Below are positions 55,198 through 61,898 of a stretch of DNA of 61,898 nt, one piece after another (positions within the stretch are counted from its first letter, which is position 1; each line of letters starts with the position of its first letter). The position numbers and the translations under genes are program-made. The stretch covers positions 1 through 61,898 of the forward strand of contig NZ_JADOER010000001.1 of NCBI RefSeq assembly GCF_018739865.1, given 5' to 3'. The notes beneath the pieces were generated by a model. That model saw only the letters and a program-made list of their open reading frames with translations. It did no database searches and was not told where the DNA came from. This DNA is from Leptothoe kymatousa TAU-MAC 1615 (lineage in GTDB: Bacteria; Cyanobacteriota; Cyanobacteriia; Phormidesmidales; Phormidesmidaceae).

Positions 55198-55560
55198 ATG
55201 ACACAGACACTTGATCCCGTTCCATCTGATAGCGCTGGCAAGATTTTATGTTGCTATGTAAATAGCACCGGTAAAATTCAGGTAGCTAGAATTACAAATG
55301 TTGCTAATTGGTACTTCGAACGCGTTGTTTTTCCAGGGCAGCGATTAATGTTTGAGGCATCCGTTAAAGCGCAGCTGGAGATCCATTCTGGCTCGATGGC
55401 GAGTTCCATTGTGGAAGATACGATTCCCTGCGCTCGGTTGCAGATTGTGCAGCCAGACTCTTCTGCGGCTGAGGCGGTGGTTAATTCATCGTTGGATAGG
55501 ACCGCGGTGGCTTCTGAGAAAGTGGTATCTGAGATGCAGCCTATGCATGTGAACGGTTGA
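55198..55560 (+). CDS. DUF1830 domain-containing protein
   Basis: A 120-aa protein with the DUF1830 core near its start: ILCCYVNSTGKIQVARITN, WYFERVVFPGQRLMFEA, LEIHSGSMASSIVEDTIPC. This family is essentially cyanobacterial and uncharacterised. The C-terminal 40 residues are Ser/Val/Ala-rich and unconserved. ATG 55198 (MTQTLDPVPSD) matches the family start better than the earlier in-frame Met at 55180. Confidence 0.88.
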   Translation: MTQTLDPVPSDSAGKILCCYVNSTGKIQVARITNVANWYFERVVFPGQRLMFEASVKAQLEIHSGSMASSIVEDTIPCARLQIVQPDSSAAEAVVNSSLDRTAVASEKVVSEMQPMHVNG

Positions 55561-55761
55561 GTTTTCTGGCTTAGGGCAAAAGCGTTAGCGTTTTTTGTCT
55601 TGGGGAAATAGGTTAATAGTTCCTGTTCGTCGCGGTTGCCATGGGGTAGCCGCTTTTTGTTGAGCTGGCGCTGCCGCTTTCTCCGGTGTCGACAATGTGG
55701 TAAAGCTTACACAGCTCCTGGGATCAGAGCCTTGGGGATGATTGCTACCAGTACCAGGCCT

Positions 55762-56196
55762 ATGGATCTGCCTTCTTTTATTTGGTTATGGCGCATTGCC
55801 GCTTGGTCTATGGGGCTTTCTCTAACGTTATATATGGCGCTTTTGCTAACGGGGGGGCGAGTTTGGTATGGGCGCTCCCATCAGCAGGAACAGCCAGCTT
55901 GGCTCAGGATCACCCATTTGGTGCTGGGGGGGCTGTTGGTGGCGTTGGTGCTGCTATTGCTGAGTATCGGTATTGTTGGCACCCTCGGTGAGCACGGTAG
56001 TCTGGGGCATTCTTGGCATTTATGGGCTGGGTTAACGGTGGTGGTGTTGGTGCTATCTTCTGCGATCGCAGCCAGCCAAATCCCTAACTATGCCTGGGCC
56101 AGGTCGCTACACGTCACCCTGAATGCGCTATTGCTAATGGCGTTTTTATCCGTTACCTACAGCGGTTGGACCGTTGTACAGCAGTATTTGCCCTAG
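55762..56196 (+). CDS. DUF4079 family four-helix membrane protein
   Basis: A 144-aa membrane protein: PSFIWLWRIAAWSMGLSLTLY, then ITHLVLGGLLVALVLLLLSIG, GHSWHLWAGLTVVVLVL, and a last helix before VVQQYLP. The His residues in GHSWH and RSLHV recall the haem-ligand pattern of cytochrome-b-like DUF4079 proteins, but haem binding is inferred. The frame is open from 55636, but those residues are unlike the family; ATG 55762 is preferred. Confidence 0.8.
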   Translation: MDLPSFIWLWRIAAWSMGLSLTLYMALLLTGGRVWYGRSHQQEQPAWLRITHLVLGGLLVALVLLLLSIGIVGTLGEHGSLGHSWHLWAGLTVVVLVLSSAIAASQIPNYAWARSLHVTLNALLLMAFLSVTYSGWTVVQQYLP

Positions 56197-56270
56197 GGGT
56201 CTCCACGTTACCCCAGGGTCTGTAAACTAATGTTACGCTCTAGAAGCCTCATGTTTTCTGGTTCACAGTT

Positions 56271-56810
56271 ATGACTTCGGCTGATTCTGCCTGCGATCGC
56301 TTTCGTATTTCGCCGTTGATTAAGGTGACATTGCTGAGCTTTTACATTGCCCTGCTGTCGCCATTGCCCTTTTTAGCCCAGGCTACAGATGCCCCCATCT
56401 CCCCGGCGGTGTTAATGGTGCTGGCGGTTTTGGGTGCCTTGTTTTTAGGGGCTGGCCTAGGGGAGCGGGTGCAGACTAACGACGAGGGCATTGCCCTGGT
56501 GTCGCCGTTGCCATGGCGGGGGTGGACCTTGGCCTGGGCCGATATTAAGGCCCTCAAGCCCCGATCTACTGGGCAAAATGGCACGGTTTACTACTTTATT
56601 ACTGAGGCGGCGGATCGGGCCTACCTACTGCCCATGCGGGTGGTGGGATTTGCCCGCCTGGTGCGTACGGTCGAAGCTAAAACCGGCATTGATACTCAGG
56701 ATGTGACGCCCTTGGCCCAGCCTTGGATGTACCTGTTTTTGTTGATCATGACGTTTTTTCTGCTGTTGATGGACGCTTGGACGATTTGGACGGCCACCCA
56801 TTTAGGGTAG
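56271..56810 (+). CDS. Membrane protein of unknown function
   Basis: A 179-aa protein, not recognised as a named family. It has two N-terminal helices (about 18-35 and 45-65), a soluble middle domain of about 75 residues (VQTNDEGIALVSPLPWRGWTLAW, then DIKALKPRS, YFITEAADRAYLLP), possibly PH-like, and a C-terminal helix (about 150-175). A gene of this kind between DUF4079 and an ABC ATPase suggests a small envelope cluster (55762-57591, same strand), but co-transcription is not shown. Confidence 0.75.
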   Translation: MTSADSACDRFRISPLIKVTLLSFYIALLSPLPFLAQATDAPISPAVLMVLAVLGALFLGAGLGERVQTNDEGIALVSPLPWRGWTLAWADIKALKPRSTGQNGTVYYFITEAADRAYLLPMRVVGFARLVRTVEAKTGIDTQDVTPLAQPWMYLFLLIMTFFLLLMDAWTIWTATHLG

Positions 56811-56847
56811 GGGAATGCCGCTGGTGCCATGGGAATAACGCTGCATA

Positions 56848-57591
56848 ATGGATGACGCCATTCTTGAATTTGTGGATGTATCGTTGCGGGCCAGTGTGGG
56901 CATTGGGCTGCTGCTAGATCGCATATCGTTTGCGATCGCACCCCAATCCCGGGTGGCTGTTGTCGGTCCGTCGGGGGCCGGCAAAACCACATTGCTGCGT
57001 CTGATGAATCGCCTCAGCGACCCCACCAGTGGTGTTATTCGCTATCGTCAGCGGCCCCTGTCCAGCTATTCGGTGGTGGCACTGCGGCAAAAAATTGGCC
57101 TGGTGATGCAGGAAAGTCGCTTGCTGGGGCAATCTGTAGAAGCCACGCTTTGCTATCCCGCTCAGCTACAAGGGATGGATGATAGCGCCGCCCGGCAACA
57201 TATTGCCCCTTGGCTAGAGCGGTTGAAAATTCCCAAGGATTGGTTGCCTCGCCAGGCGGTGGAACTATCCATGGGGCAGCGTCAGCGAGTTGCGATCGCC
57301 CGCACCCTCGCCACCCAACCCGACCTAATTCTCCTAGACGAACCCACCTCTGCCCAAGACATGGGCTATGGCCAGCATCTTTTAAATTACCTAGCTAATT
57401 CAGACAGCACCATCGTCATGGCCAATCACCAGCTAGACCTCGTCGCCGACTGGGCCACCCATGTGTTGCATATCCAGCATGGTCACTTAGCCACCTACAA
57501 ACCAGTCCACGAAATTAACTGGCCCGACCTCAGACAGCAAATCGTCGCCGCTGAAAAAGCAGACAGCTGGGACGAGGACTGGGATGAATAG
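56848..57591 (+). CDS. ABC transporter ATP-binding protein (FetA/YbbL-like)
   Basis: A 247-aa ATPase with Walker A (GPSGAGKTT), Q-loop (VMQESRLLGQSV), signature (LSMGQRQRVAIARTL) and Walker B (LILLDEPTSAQD). The short length and LLRLMNRLSDPTSG resemble the FetA/STAR1 group, whose permease partner is usually adjacent (FetB/STAR2). No permease follows here; the next gene is convergent. It ends with an acidic WDEDWDE tail. Its role (metal or other export) is uncertain. Confidence 0.87.
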   Translation: MDDAILEFVDVSLRASVGIGLLLDRISFAIAPQSRVAVVGPSGAGKTTLLRLMNRLSDPTSGVIRYRQRPLSSYSVVALRQKIGLVMQESRLLGQSVEATLCYPAQLQGMDDSAARQHIAPWLERLKIPKDWLPRQAVELSMGQRQRVAIARTLATQPDLILLDEPTSAQDMGYGQHLLNYLANSDSTIVMANHQLDLVADWATHVLHIQHGHLATYKPVHEINWPDLRQQIVAAEKADSWDEDWDE

Positions 57592-57594
57592 GCT

Positions 57595-57660
57595 CTACCC
57601 GACAGGGCCCCTACCCGACAGGGCCCTGTTGTCAGTTAGGGGCCCTGTTGTCAGTTAGGC
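57595..57660. repeat. Direct and inverted repeat cluster between convergent genes
   Basis: CTACCCGACAGGGCCC occurs twice in tandem (57595-57610, 57611-57626), followed by TGTTGTCAGTTAGG twice (57627-57640, 57646-57659). The GGGCCC-centred units are mutually complementary, so several alternative hairpins can form. It fills almost the whole gap between the ABC ATPase and the NrrA-like regulator and probably acts as a terminator. Confidence 0.8.
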
Positions 57661-57663
57661 ATT

Positions 57664-58404
57664 TTACCCGACGGCATTTACCGCATTAACCGCCCCAATA
57701 CCCACAGGGCGAGGCTGATGTAAACGCTCAATATTCAATCGATAACCAACATTGCGCACAGTCTGAATCACACTCGGTTGACGCGGATCCACCTCAATTT
57801 TCTTACGCAACGATAAAACATGGGTATCCACGGTGCGTGGATTATCAATGGCATCGGGCCAGGCACGCCGCAGCAAGTCAGCCCGACTGAGGGGGGAGCC
57901 CTCCGCCTGGGTTAGCACATAAAGTAAACTAAATTCCTGGGGTGTTAGGTCAATAAACTGCTCTTTAAACCGCACGCGGCGCTGCACTAGATCAATGTTC
58001 AAATCCCCATAGGCTAGGGACGCTGGTGCTGTCAGCTTTCGATTTCGACGGGTTAACGCCTCTATCCTTGCCAAAAACTCTTGCATGCCAAACGGCTTTT
58101 TGAGATAGTCATCAGCCCCCGCTTGCAAACCAGCTACGACGTCCGGTTCCCCAGACTTCGCAGACAAAATCATAACGAGCGGTCTACCCCGCTGCTGTAA
58201 CCATTGGCATAGCTCCAAGCCACTACCATCAGCAAATTCTGTTTCAAGAATGACCAAGCTAGGCTGGGCCGTCTGAAACGTTTCCTTGGCCCGCACTATA
58301 TCAGCAGACTGATTGACTCGATAGCCTGCCTGCTGGAGATGCCAACTAAGTAGCGATCTCAAATGGGGATTTCCTTCAACGATTTGAATACACGTAGAGG
58401 CCAC
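57664..58404 (-). CDS. OmpR-type response regulator, NrrA/Rre37-like, lacking the phosphoacceptor Asp
   Basis: A 246-aa regulator with a receiver domain (about 1-118) and a winged-helix DNA-binding domain (about 128-228, DLTPQEFSLLYVLTQAEGSPLSR; VDTHVLSLRKKIE). The receiver has Glu54 (VILETEF) in place of the phosphorylated Asp, and Glu10-Gly11 in place of the acidic pair; Ser81 and Lys103 are kept. The start CIQIVEGNPHLRSLLSWHLQQ (in segments) recalls NrrA/Rre37, a nitrogen-responsive cyanobacterial regulator that is itself under NtcA control. The NtcA-type promoter at 58446-58487 strongly agrees. The start codon is GTG. The C terminus has an AVNAVNAVG repeat. Confidence 0.8.
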   Translation of the reverse strand: MASTCIQIVEGNPHLRSLLSWHLQQAGYRVNQSADIVRAKETFQTAQPSLVILETEFADGSGLELCQWLQQRGRPLVMILSAKSGEPDVVAGLQAGADDYLKKPFGMQEFLARIEALTRRNRKLTAPASLAYGDLNIDLVQRRVRFKEQFIDLTPQEFSLLYVLTQAEGSPLSRADLLRRAWPDAIDNPRTVDTHVLSLRKKIEVDPRQPSVIQTVRNVGYRLNIERLHQPRPVGIGAVNAVNAVG

Positions 58405-58922
58405 AGCTAACTATCGAAGCCCAGGCTTCATAACACTCTCGTAGAAGAGTATCAAAGACTTCAGGAACATTTTGTAGTTGCGGCTACGGGGCGACCAGAC
58501 ATCCGTATTTCTGTCCATCGCCAGTGTAGTTTTTCTTATAAACCCTCATTTACCACCTAAAGGCCAGCACAAGGACGTAAATCTATGGTTTAAACCCTAA
58601 TATTTGCAAAAGAAACCACTCCGTACATCGATGAAACTGATAAAATCTTAGAGAGACTACTGAAAAAACAAAAAAACTTTACATAATAATTAAGTGTGCT
58701 TAAACGTCGCACTTAGTCGGGTTTTCAGTAATTTCCACTCCGTATCTACCCCTTCACGGTTTCATCAGCCCCTTTGTTCTTTCGTCACTACGATTACCTG
58801 TACCCCTCGGGTAAATGTCGGTTATTTAGCAGAACTTTGACGATTAACCCCCCATTATTTAGCTATCCATAGCGCCAGAAAATAGGTCACGAACCAGTGG
58901 TTTAGAGGAGGCCCAACAAAAT
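58405..58922. other. Intergenic region of about 520 bp, NrrA-like/DUF6761
   Basis: Divergent spacer. The minus-strand side carries the NtcA promoter. Before the DUF6761 gene, GAGGAGG (58905-58911) is a strong ribosome-binding site 11 bases from its ATG. The AT-rich middle has no gene. Confidence 0.5.
58446..58487 (-). promoter_or_regulatory. Class II NtcA-activated promoter of the NrrA-like gene
   Basis: On the minus strand GTA-N8-TAC (58487 to 58474) is followed after exactly 22 nt by TACTCT (58451 to 58446), which fits the canonical NtcA promoter form GTAN8TAC-N22-TAN3T. The predicted transcript start near 58439 leaves a leader of about 35 nt before the GTG at 58404. Box, spacing and hexamer all agree. 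Confidence 0.75.
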
Positions 58923-59165
58923 ATGCTTCAAGATGCCAAAACAATTCGCTTCTACCAAAGAGTTACAGATGCTTTAGTGGATCAGTGGAATCGTGGATAT
59001 CGCTCCGATGATTTACGTCGCTATGTGGCAGGTTATTTAGCCGCTCTTCGCCATTCTGATGCGCTAGAGCCCTACCTGATTCATCGTCTCGAAGAAGAAG
59101 TTGGTCGGTTTTTATTCGATTCATCCAACTTTGCGATGGCTCAGCCCGAACCAGACTATCGTTAA
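58923..59165 (+). CDS. DUF6761 family small protein
   Basis: An 80-aa cyanobacterial protein of DUF6761 type: TIRFYQRVTDALVDQWNRGYRSDDLRRYVAGYLAALR in segments, then LEPYLIHRLEEEVGRFLFD. It is predicted all-helical and soluble, with a conserved acidic/aromatic pattern. Function is unknown. A strong ribosome-binding site (GAGGAGG) and a following intrinsic terminator suggest a monocistronic, well-expressed gene. Confidence 0.85.
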   Translation: MLQDAKTIRFYQRVTDALVDQWNRGYRSDDLRRYVAGYLAALRHSDALEPYLIHRLEEEVGRFLFDSSNFAMAQPEPDYR

Positions 59166-59201
59166 TCACCAGATGCGTTATCTAGGTCCGTAGTTGCATA
59201 G

Positions 59202-59232
59202 AAAAGGGGCAGCCGTGGCGCTGCCCCTTTTT
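59202..59232 (+). terminator. Intrinsic terminator after the DUF6761 gene
   Basis: AAAAGGGGCAGC (59202-59213) pairs with GCTGCCCCTTTT (59220-59231) around a 6-nt loop and runs into five T. It is a classical rho-independent terminator. Confidence 0.9.
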
Positions 59233-59272
59233 GTAGCTGAAATAAATTTATTATTTTCAAGCCAAACAGAGT

Positions 59273-59611
59273 CTAAGACGCCAGGGCAACTTCTACCATT
59301 TCCTGAAGTTTGCCGCTCTGGTATAGCTCAATCATAATGTCGGAGCCACCAATGAATTCACCATCGATGTATACCTGGGGAATGGTGGGCCAGTTGGAAT
59401 ATTCTTTGATGCCCTGGCGAATATCAAAGTCTGCCAACACATCAACGGTTTCATAAGGTGCCCCCAGGGAATTGAGAATTTGGGCCACATTATTAGAAAA
59501 GCCACATTGGGGCATGAGTTTGGTGCCCTTCATGAATACAAGGATTTTATTGGATGTGACTAATCCGTCGATTTTTTCTTTGACTTCTGGAGACATAACT
59601 ACAGCACTCAA
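59273..59611 (-). CDS. grxD: Monothiol glutaredoxin Grx4/GrxD family
   Basis: A 112-aa monothiol glutaredoxin with the CGFS active site at 36-39 (KLMPQCGFSNNV), followed by WPTIPQVYIDGEFIGGSDIM. CGFS glutaredoxins carry [2Fe-2S] clusters with glutathione and work in iron-sulfur trafficking and iron sensing, often with BolA. The bolA gene lies 98 bp upstream on the same strand, which supports that pairing. The start could be residue 1 or Met6. Confidence 0.95.
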   Translation of the reverse strand: MSAVVMSPEVKEKIDGLVTSNKILVFMKGTKLMPQCGFSNNVAQILNSLGAPYETVDVLADFDIRQGIKEYSNWPTIPQVYIDGEFIGGSDIMIELYQSGKLQEMVEVALAS

Positions 59612-59709
59612 TGATTACCTAATGTTCGACATTACTAGCCCATGGAGTTAGCAATGTGTAAATAATTAACGATTGTAATGGGATTTGATCGGTCTGGATG
59701 CAGCAAGAC

Positions 59710-59961
59710 TTAGCTTTGCTGGCTCCATTCCTCTGGGGTAAAGGTTTTGAGGGTGAGGGCATGGAGATCGCCAGAGGCCATCGCAGCATTAACGCTGCCA
59801 TAAACTAGCTGATGCTGCTTTACCAAGTTGAGCCCTGCAAATGACGTGGACACAATGGTGGCTTGGTAGTGATCTTGCGTTCCGGTTAGGTCCTGAATAG
59901 TTACCTGGGCATCGGGCAGTTTAGCTTTGATCAGTTGCTCTATTTTATCGGCAGGAATCAT
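59710..59961 (-). CDS. bolA: BolA family protein
   Basis: An 83-aa protein with the BolA pattern: IEQLIKAKLPDAQVTIQDLTG, HYQATIVSTSFAGLNLVKQHQLVYG, and LHALTLKTFTPEEW, in order. BolA proteins bind monothiol glutaredoxins through a bridged [2Fe-2S] cluster. The gene precedes grxD in the same direction and is probably in one operon with it. Confidence 0.94.
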   Translation of the reverse strand: MIPADKIEQLIKAKLPDAQVTIQDLTGTQDHYQATIVSTSFAGLNLVKQHQLVYGSVNAAMASGDLHALTLKTFTPEEWSQQS

Positions 59962-60044
59962 AGGAGATGGCAGATAGGGAGATAGATGATCCTAACTTGG
60001 ATAGGCTGGCTTTCCCACATTTATCCTAAACCCGTTCGTGGGTA

Positions 60045-61091
60045 TCACTGCTCAGCGGAGGTGGCCGTTTCTTCGTTGGCGACATATGGCTGGCCGACAA
60101 ACCCAATATCAAATAGCTGATCGTAGGCCCGTTTACCTAAATCACGACTAGGGTTTTGACTGTTGAGCACTTCCACGAGTAAAGGAATCGCCAGGGAGGA
60201 CTGCTGCTGCGCTTGATAGGCGCTGGCCAGTAGTAAGGTAGCTTCATCTCTAAGTTGAGCCGCTTCCAGGGCTTTTTGGCGGGCTTCATCACTAATGCGA
60301 CTATCAATGCCCTTAAAGGTGGTAAACAGGCTTTGGTAGTAGCTGGAGCTAGTATTTAGGGTCTCACGGGCATCTTGGAGACGGACAGCCGCAGTGGCAT
60401 TGTCGCCATTGGCACTGGCGGCATTACCTTCTGCGATTAAAATTTCCGCAGCGACAATGCCAATGGGGCTATCGTCCTGGTTTAAAGGACGAGCGGCACC
60501 GGCCACTGCGTCACTGGGGTCTTCTGAGCCTGTGCGGCGATAGGGACGACCCATAAAGCCAAGTTCAAAGAGCTGGCGATAGGCATCTAACCCTAAATCT
60601 CTGGCTGGGCCCTGGCTTTGAACAATTTCGATCAAAAGCGGGACCGCTAGTGAGGCCTGACCTTGGGCTCGGTAGATCAGGGCCTGGCGCAGGGTGGCCT
60701 GGTCGCGCATTTGCGCTGAATCTCGGGCACGGTTACGCAGGTCGCTGCTAATGTCTGAATCGATGCCCGTAAAGGCGGCACCAATGCTCTGGTAGCTGGT
60801 GGAGGTTTCGTTCAGGGTTTCGCGAGCAGCCTGTAGTTTACGGATGGCTAAATCATAGTTTTGGTCTTCAATGGCGGTCTCTGCTTCCGCCAATAGACCT
60901 TCGCCAACGGCAATGCCAAGGTCGGTCACCCCTGCTTGGGCTAGGAGATGGCTTGGCACAGCTTGGTTAGATGTCTCTGTAGAAGCGGCACTGGGGGACG
61001 CCATGAAGGTTAAGCTGGCAGCTGCTCCCAACAAGGAGAGCATACTAGGTTGAACGATGCGCAGTAAGGAAACCATGGGGCCAACTAACAA
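60045..61091 (-). CDS. Exported protein with an internally duplicated helical domain
   Basis: A 348-aa protein with an N-terminal hydrophobic, signal-like segment (about 15-38, ending SPSAAS) followed by two similar domains of about 130 residues (about 55-185 and 205-335). Each has LQ(A/D)ARETLN, then SYxS, F(T/K)GIDS(D/R)IS, LIYRAQGQASLAVPLLIEI or its match, and ends RDLG-A-Y-LF-GF-G-PY. The repeats look like helical TPR-type modules, but no named family was recognised. It sits upstream of bolA on the same strand. Function is unknown. Confidence 0.72.
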   Translation of the reverse strand: MLVGPMVSLLRIVQPSMLSLLGAAASLTFMASPSAASTETSNQAVPSHLLAQAGVTDLGIAVGEGLLAEAETAIEDQNYDLAIRKLQAARETLNETSTSYQSIGAAFTGIDSDISSDLRNRARDSAQMRDQATLRQALIYRAQGQASLAVPLLIEIVQSQGPARDLGLDAYRQLFELGFMGRPYRRTGSEDPSDAVAGAARPLNQDDSPIGIVAAEILIAEGNAASANGDNATAAVRLQDARETLNTSSSYYQSLFTTFKGIDSRISDEARQKALEAAQLRDEATLLLASAYQAQQQSSLAIPLLVEVLNSQNPSRDLGKRAYDQLFDIGFVGQPYVANEETATSAEQ

Positions 61092-61271
61092 CTAAAGCGA
61101 TTACAGGTGGAATAACAAAGCGTAACGATTTGATCTCCAGGGGATCATTAGGGTCGAGACCCTACTATATCTTTACGAAGATATCGTTACAGAGGCTATC
61201 AATATATAAGTCTTAGGTTTCCAGGCATTGTGCCTATTGTCAAAGTGGATAGGGTCTTTGGGGTGTCTGAA

Positions 61272-61898
61272 ATGGTTGCAGGAGAAAGCTTACAGGGCGT
61301 CAATCCGGAACAGGCAGGATTGATTTTGCAGCGGGGTGGCGAAGAGCTATGGCTATATAAGGTGGCCAATTGGCTCACCTTGCGATTTGAAGATCTTGCC
61401 GAACAATCGTTGGTCCTGGAAGATCTAACCCGCCAGTGGCAGCCCCTAGAAGTTAGGTCGGTGGCCCAGGGGCAACTGGTGGCCCTGAAGGTGAAGCGTC
61501 AGCAACTGGAGGACTATTTGCAACGGGCAAGGCAGCTACCCCAGGTGCGATTTGCTAGCCATGTCTATGAGCTGGCCGCCAGCCCGAACACCCATCTCTA
61601 TTTATTGGAACAGTTAACGGTACAGTTCGCTGCGAATTTTCCCCTGCGGGAGATTGATGCTTTAGGGCAGGAGCTGGGGCTAATTCGTACCAAGGGATTG
61701 GCGGGGGTGGAGCGTACCTATGTGTTTCAGGTGGGGCCATCGGCGATGGAAAACCCCATTAAGCTGGCGAATCGTTTGATGCGCCATGCCGCTGTGCTGG
61801 TGGCGGAGCCTAATGTGGTGATTTCTACGGCACCGTTGTACCGTCCCCAAGATAATCTCTACCGACAGCAGTGGCATCTCCAGCATCAGGGGGGCAGA
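61272..61898 (+). CDS. S8 (subtilisin) family serine peptidase, N-terminal part, cut by the window end
   Basis: An open frame runs from ATG 61272 to the window edge (209 codons, no stop). The visible part is an N-terminal pro-region: MVAGESLQGVNPEQAGLILQ, LGLIRTKGLAGVERTYVF, and the phrase AEPNVVISTAPLYRPQDN followed by YRQQWHLQHQGG. In S8 peptidases that phrase stands just before the catalytic domain. The Asp-His-Ser residues lie beyond 61898. No signal peptide is visible. The assignment rests on the pro-region phrases only. Confidence 0.7.
   Translation, partial: MVAGESLQGVNPEQAGLILQRGGEELWLYKVANWLTLRFEDLAEQSLVLEDLTRQWQPLEVRSVAQGQLVALKVKRQQLEDYLQRARQLPQVRFASHVYELAASPNTHLYLLEQLTVQFAANFPLREIDALGQELGLIRTKGLAGVERTYVFQVGPSAMENPIKLANRLMRHAAVLVAEPNVVISTAPLYRPQDNLYRQQWHLQHQGGR

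Noticed and set aside
54971..55225. 84-codon minus-strand frame overlapping the start of the DUF1830 gene
   Set aside because: No ribosome-binding site, no recognisable motif, and it overlaps a conserved gene start; the AT-rich spacer easily yields such frames.
1..61898. tRNA, rRNA, SRP RNA, tmRNA or insertion sequences
   Set aside because: No T-loop-like GGTTCRAAT contexts with acceptor pairing, no SRP core GGAAGGAAGCAGC, and no transposase-like frames were found by eye.

Overview
The window is chromosomal DNA of a cyanobacterium. The evidence is the gene content (ndhB, psb28, psb32, ycf66, DUF1830, DUF4079, DUF6761, a PatA-type regulator, an NrrA-like regulator, cyanobacterial DapB/PyrD/TopA) and the octamer GCGATCGC (HIP1), which I count more than 25 times from position 4410 onward. 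Moderate GC, long intergenic spacers and a large GAF protein fit a Leptolyngbya/Nodosilinea-like lineage better than marine picocyanobacteria; that placement is inference. No rRNA, tRNA, CRISPR array or recognisable insertion sequence was seen.

Layout. 1-4015: a type I restriction-modification locus on the minus strand (hsdM, DUF1016 nuclease, hsdS). hsdS stops inside its second recognition domain, no hsdR is visible, and no HIP1 site occurs before 4410. 4256-8690: ABC-2 permease, LysE exporter, processive-type family 2 glycosyltransferase, NhaC-type antiporter. 8723-14648: small membrane protein, LexA with a candidate operator, DUF4864 protein, ABC ATPase (possible partner of the permease at 4256), GIY-YIG protein, STAS-sugar transferase fusion. 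14756-26796: BON-like protein, DUF389 protein, PD-(D/E)XK protein, ileS, amt, PatA-like regulator, ycf66, dapB, pyrD. 27189-38966: multi-GAF kinase-like protein, ndhB, topA, DUF3352 protein, psb32, and a small membrane operon interrupted by a 51-bp tandem repeat. 39165-47670: beta-helix/SLH protein, psb28, moaB, DUF4333 lipoprotein, ExbB-ExbD-ExbD, Uma2, BASS symporter, PEP-CTERM protein. 48105-61898: two orphan solute-binding lipoproteins around a YkvA protein, a radical SAM protein, DUF1830/DUF4079 proteins, an ABC ATPase, an NrrA-like regulator with an excellent NtcA promoter, DUF6761, grxD-bolA, a duplicated-repeat exported protein, and the 5' end of an S8 peptidase.

How the genes work together. 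Nitrogen control is visible at two places: amt has an upstream GTA-N8-TAC box, and the NrrA-like gene has GTA-N8-TAC followed 22 nt later by TACTCT. DNA-damage control is visible at lexA, whose operator overlaps its own promoter region. Photosynthesis maintenance genes (ndhB, psb28, psb32, ycf66) are dispersed. Two regulators (21873-23090 and 57664-58404) have receiver domains lacking the phosphoacceptor aspartate, and the 929-aa GAF protein has a degenerate kinase core, so several signalling proteins here probably work without standard phosphotransfer. Several convergent gene pairs are separated by long, near-perfect hairpins. I did not find a clear unknown multi-gene system. The strongest leads are the broken restriction locus, the STAS-sugar transferase fusion, the 51-bp repeat inside an operon, the structured gene-free DNA at 9137-9824, and the atypical regulators.
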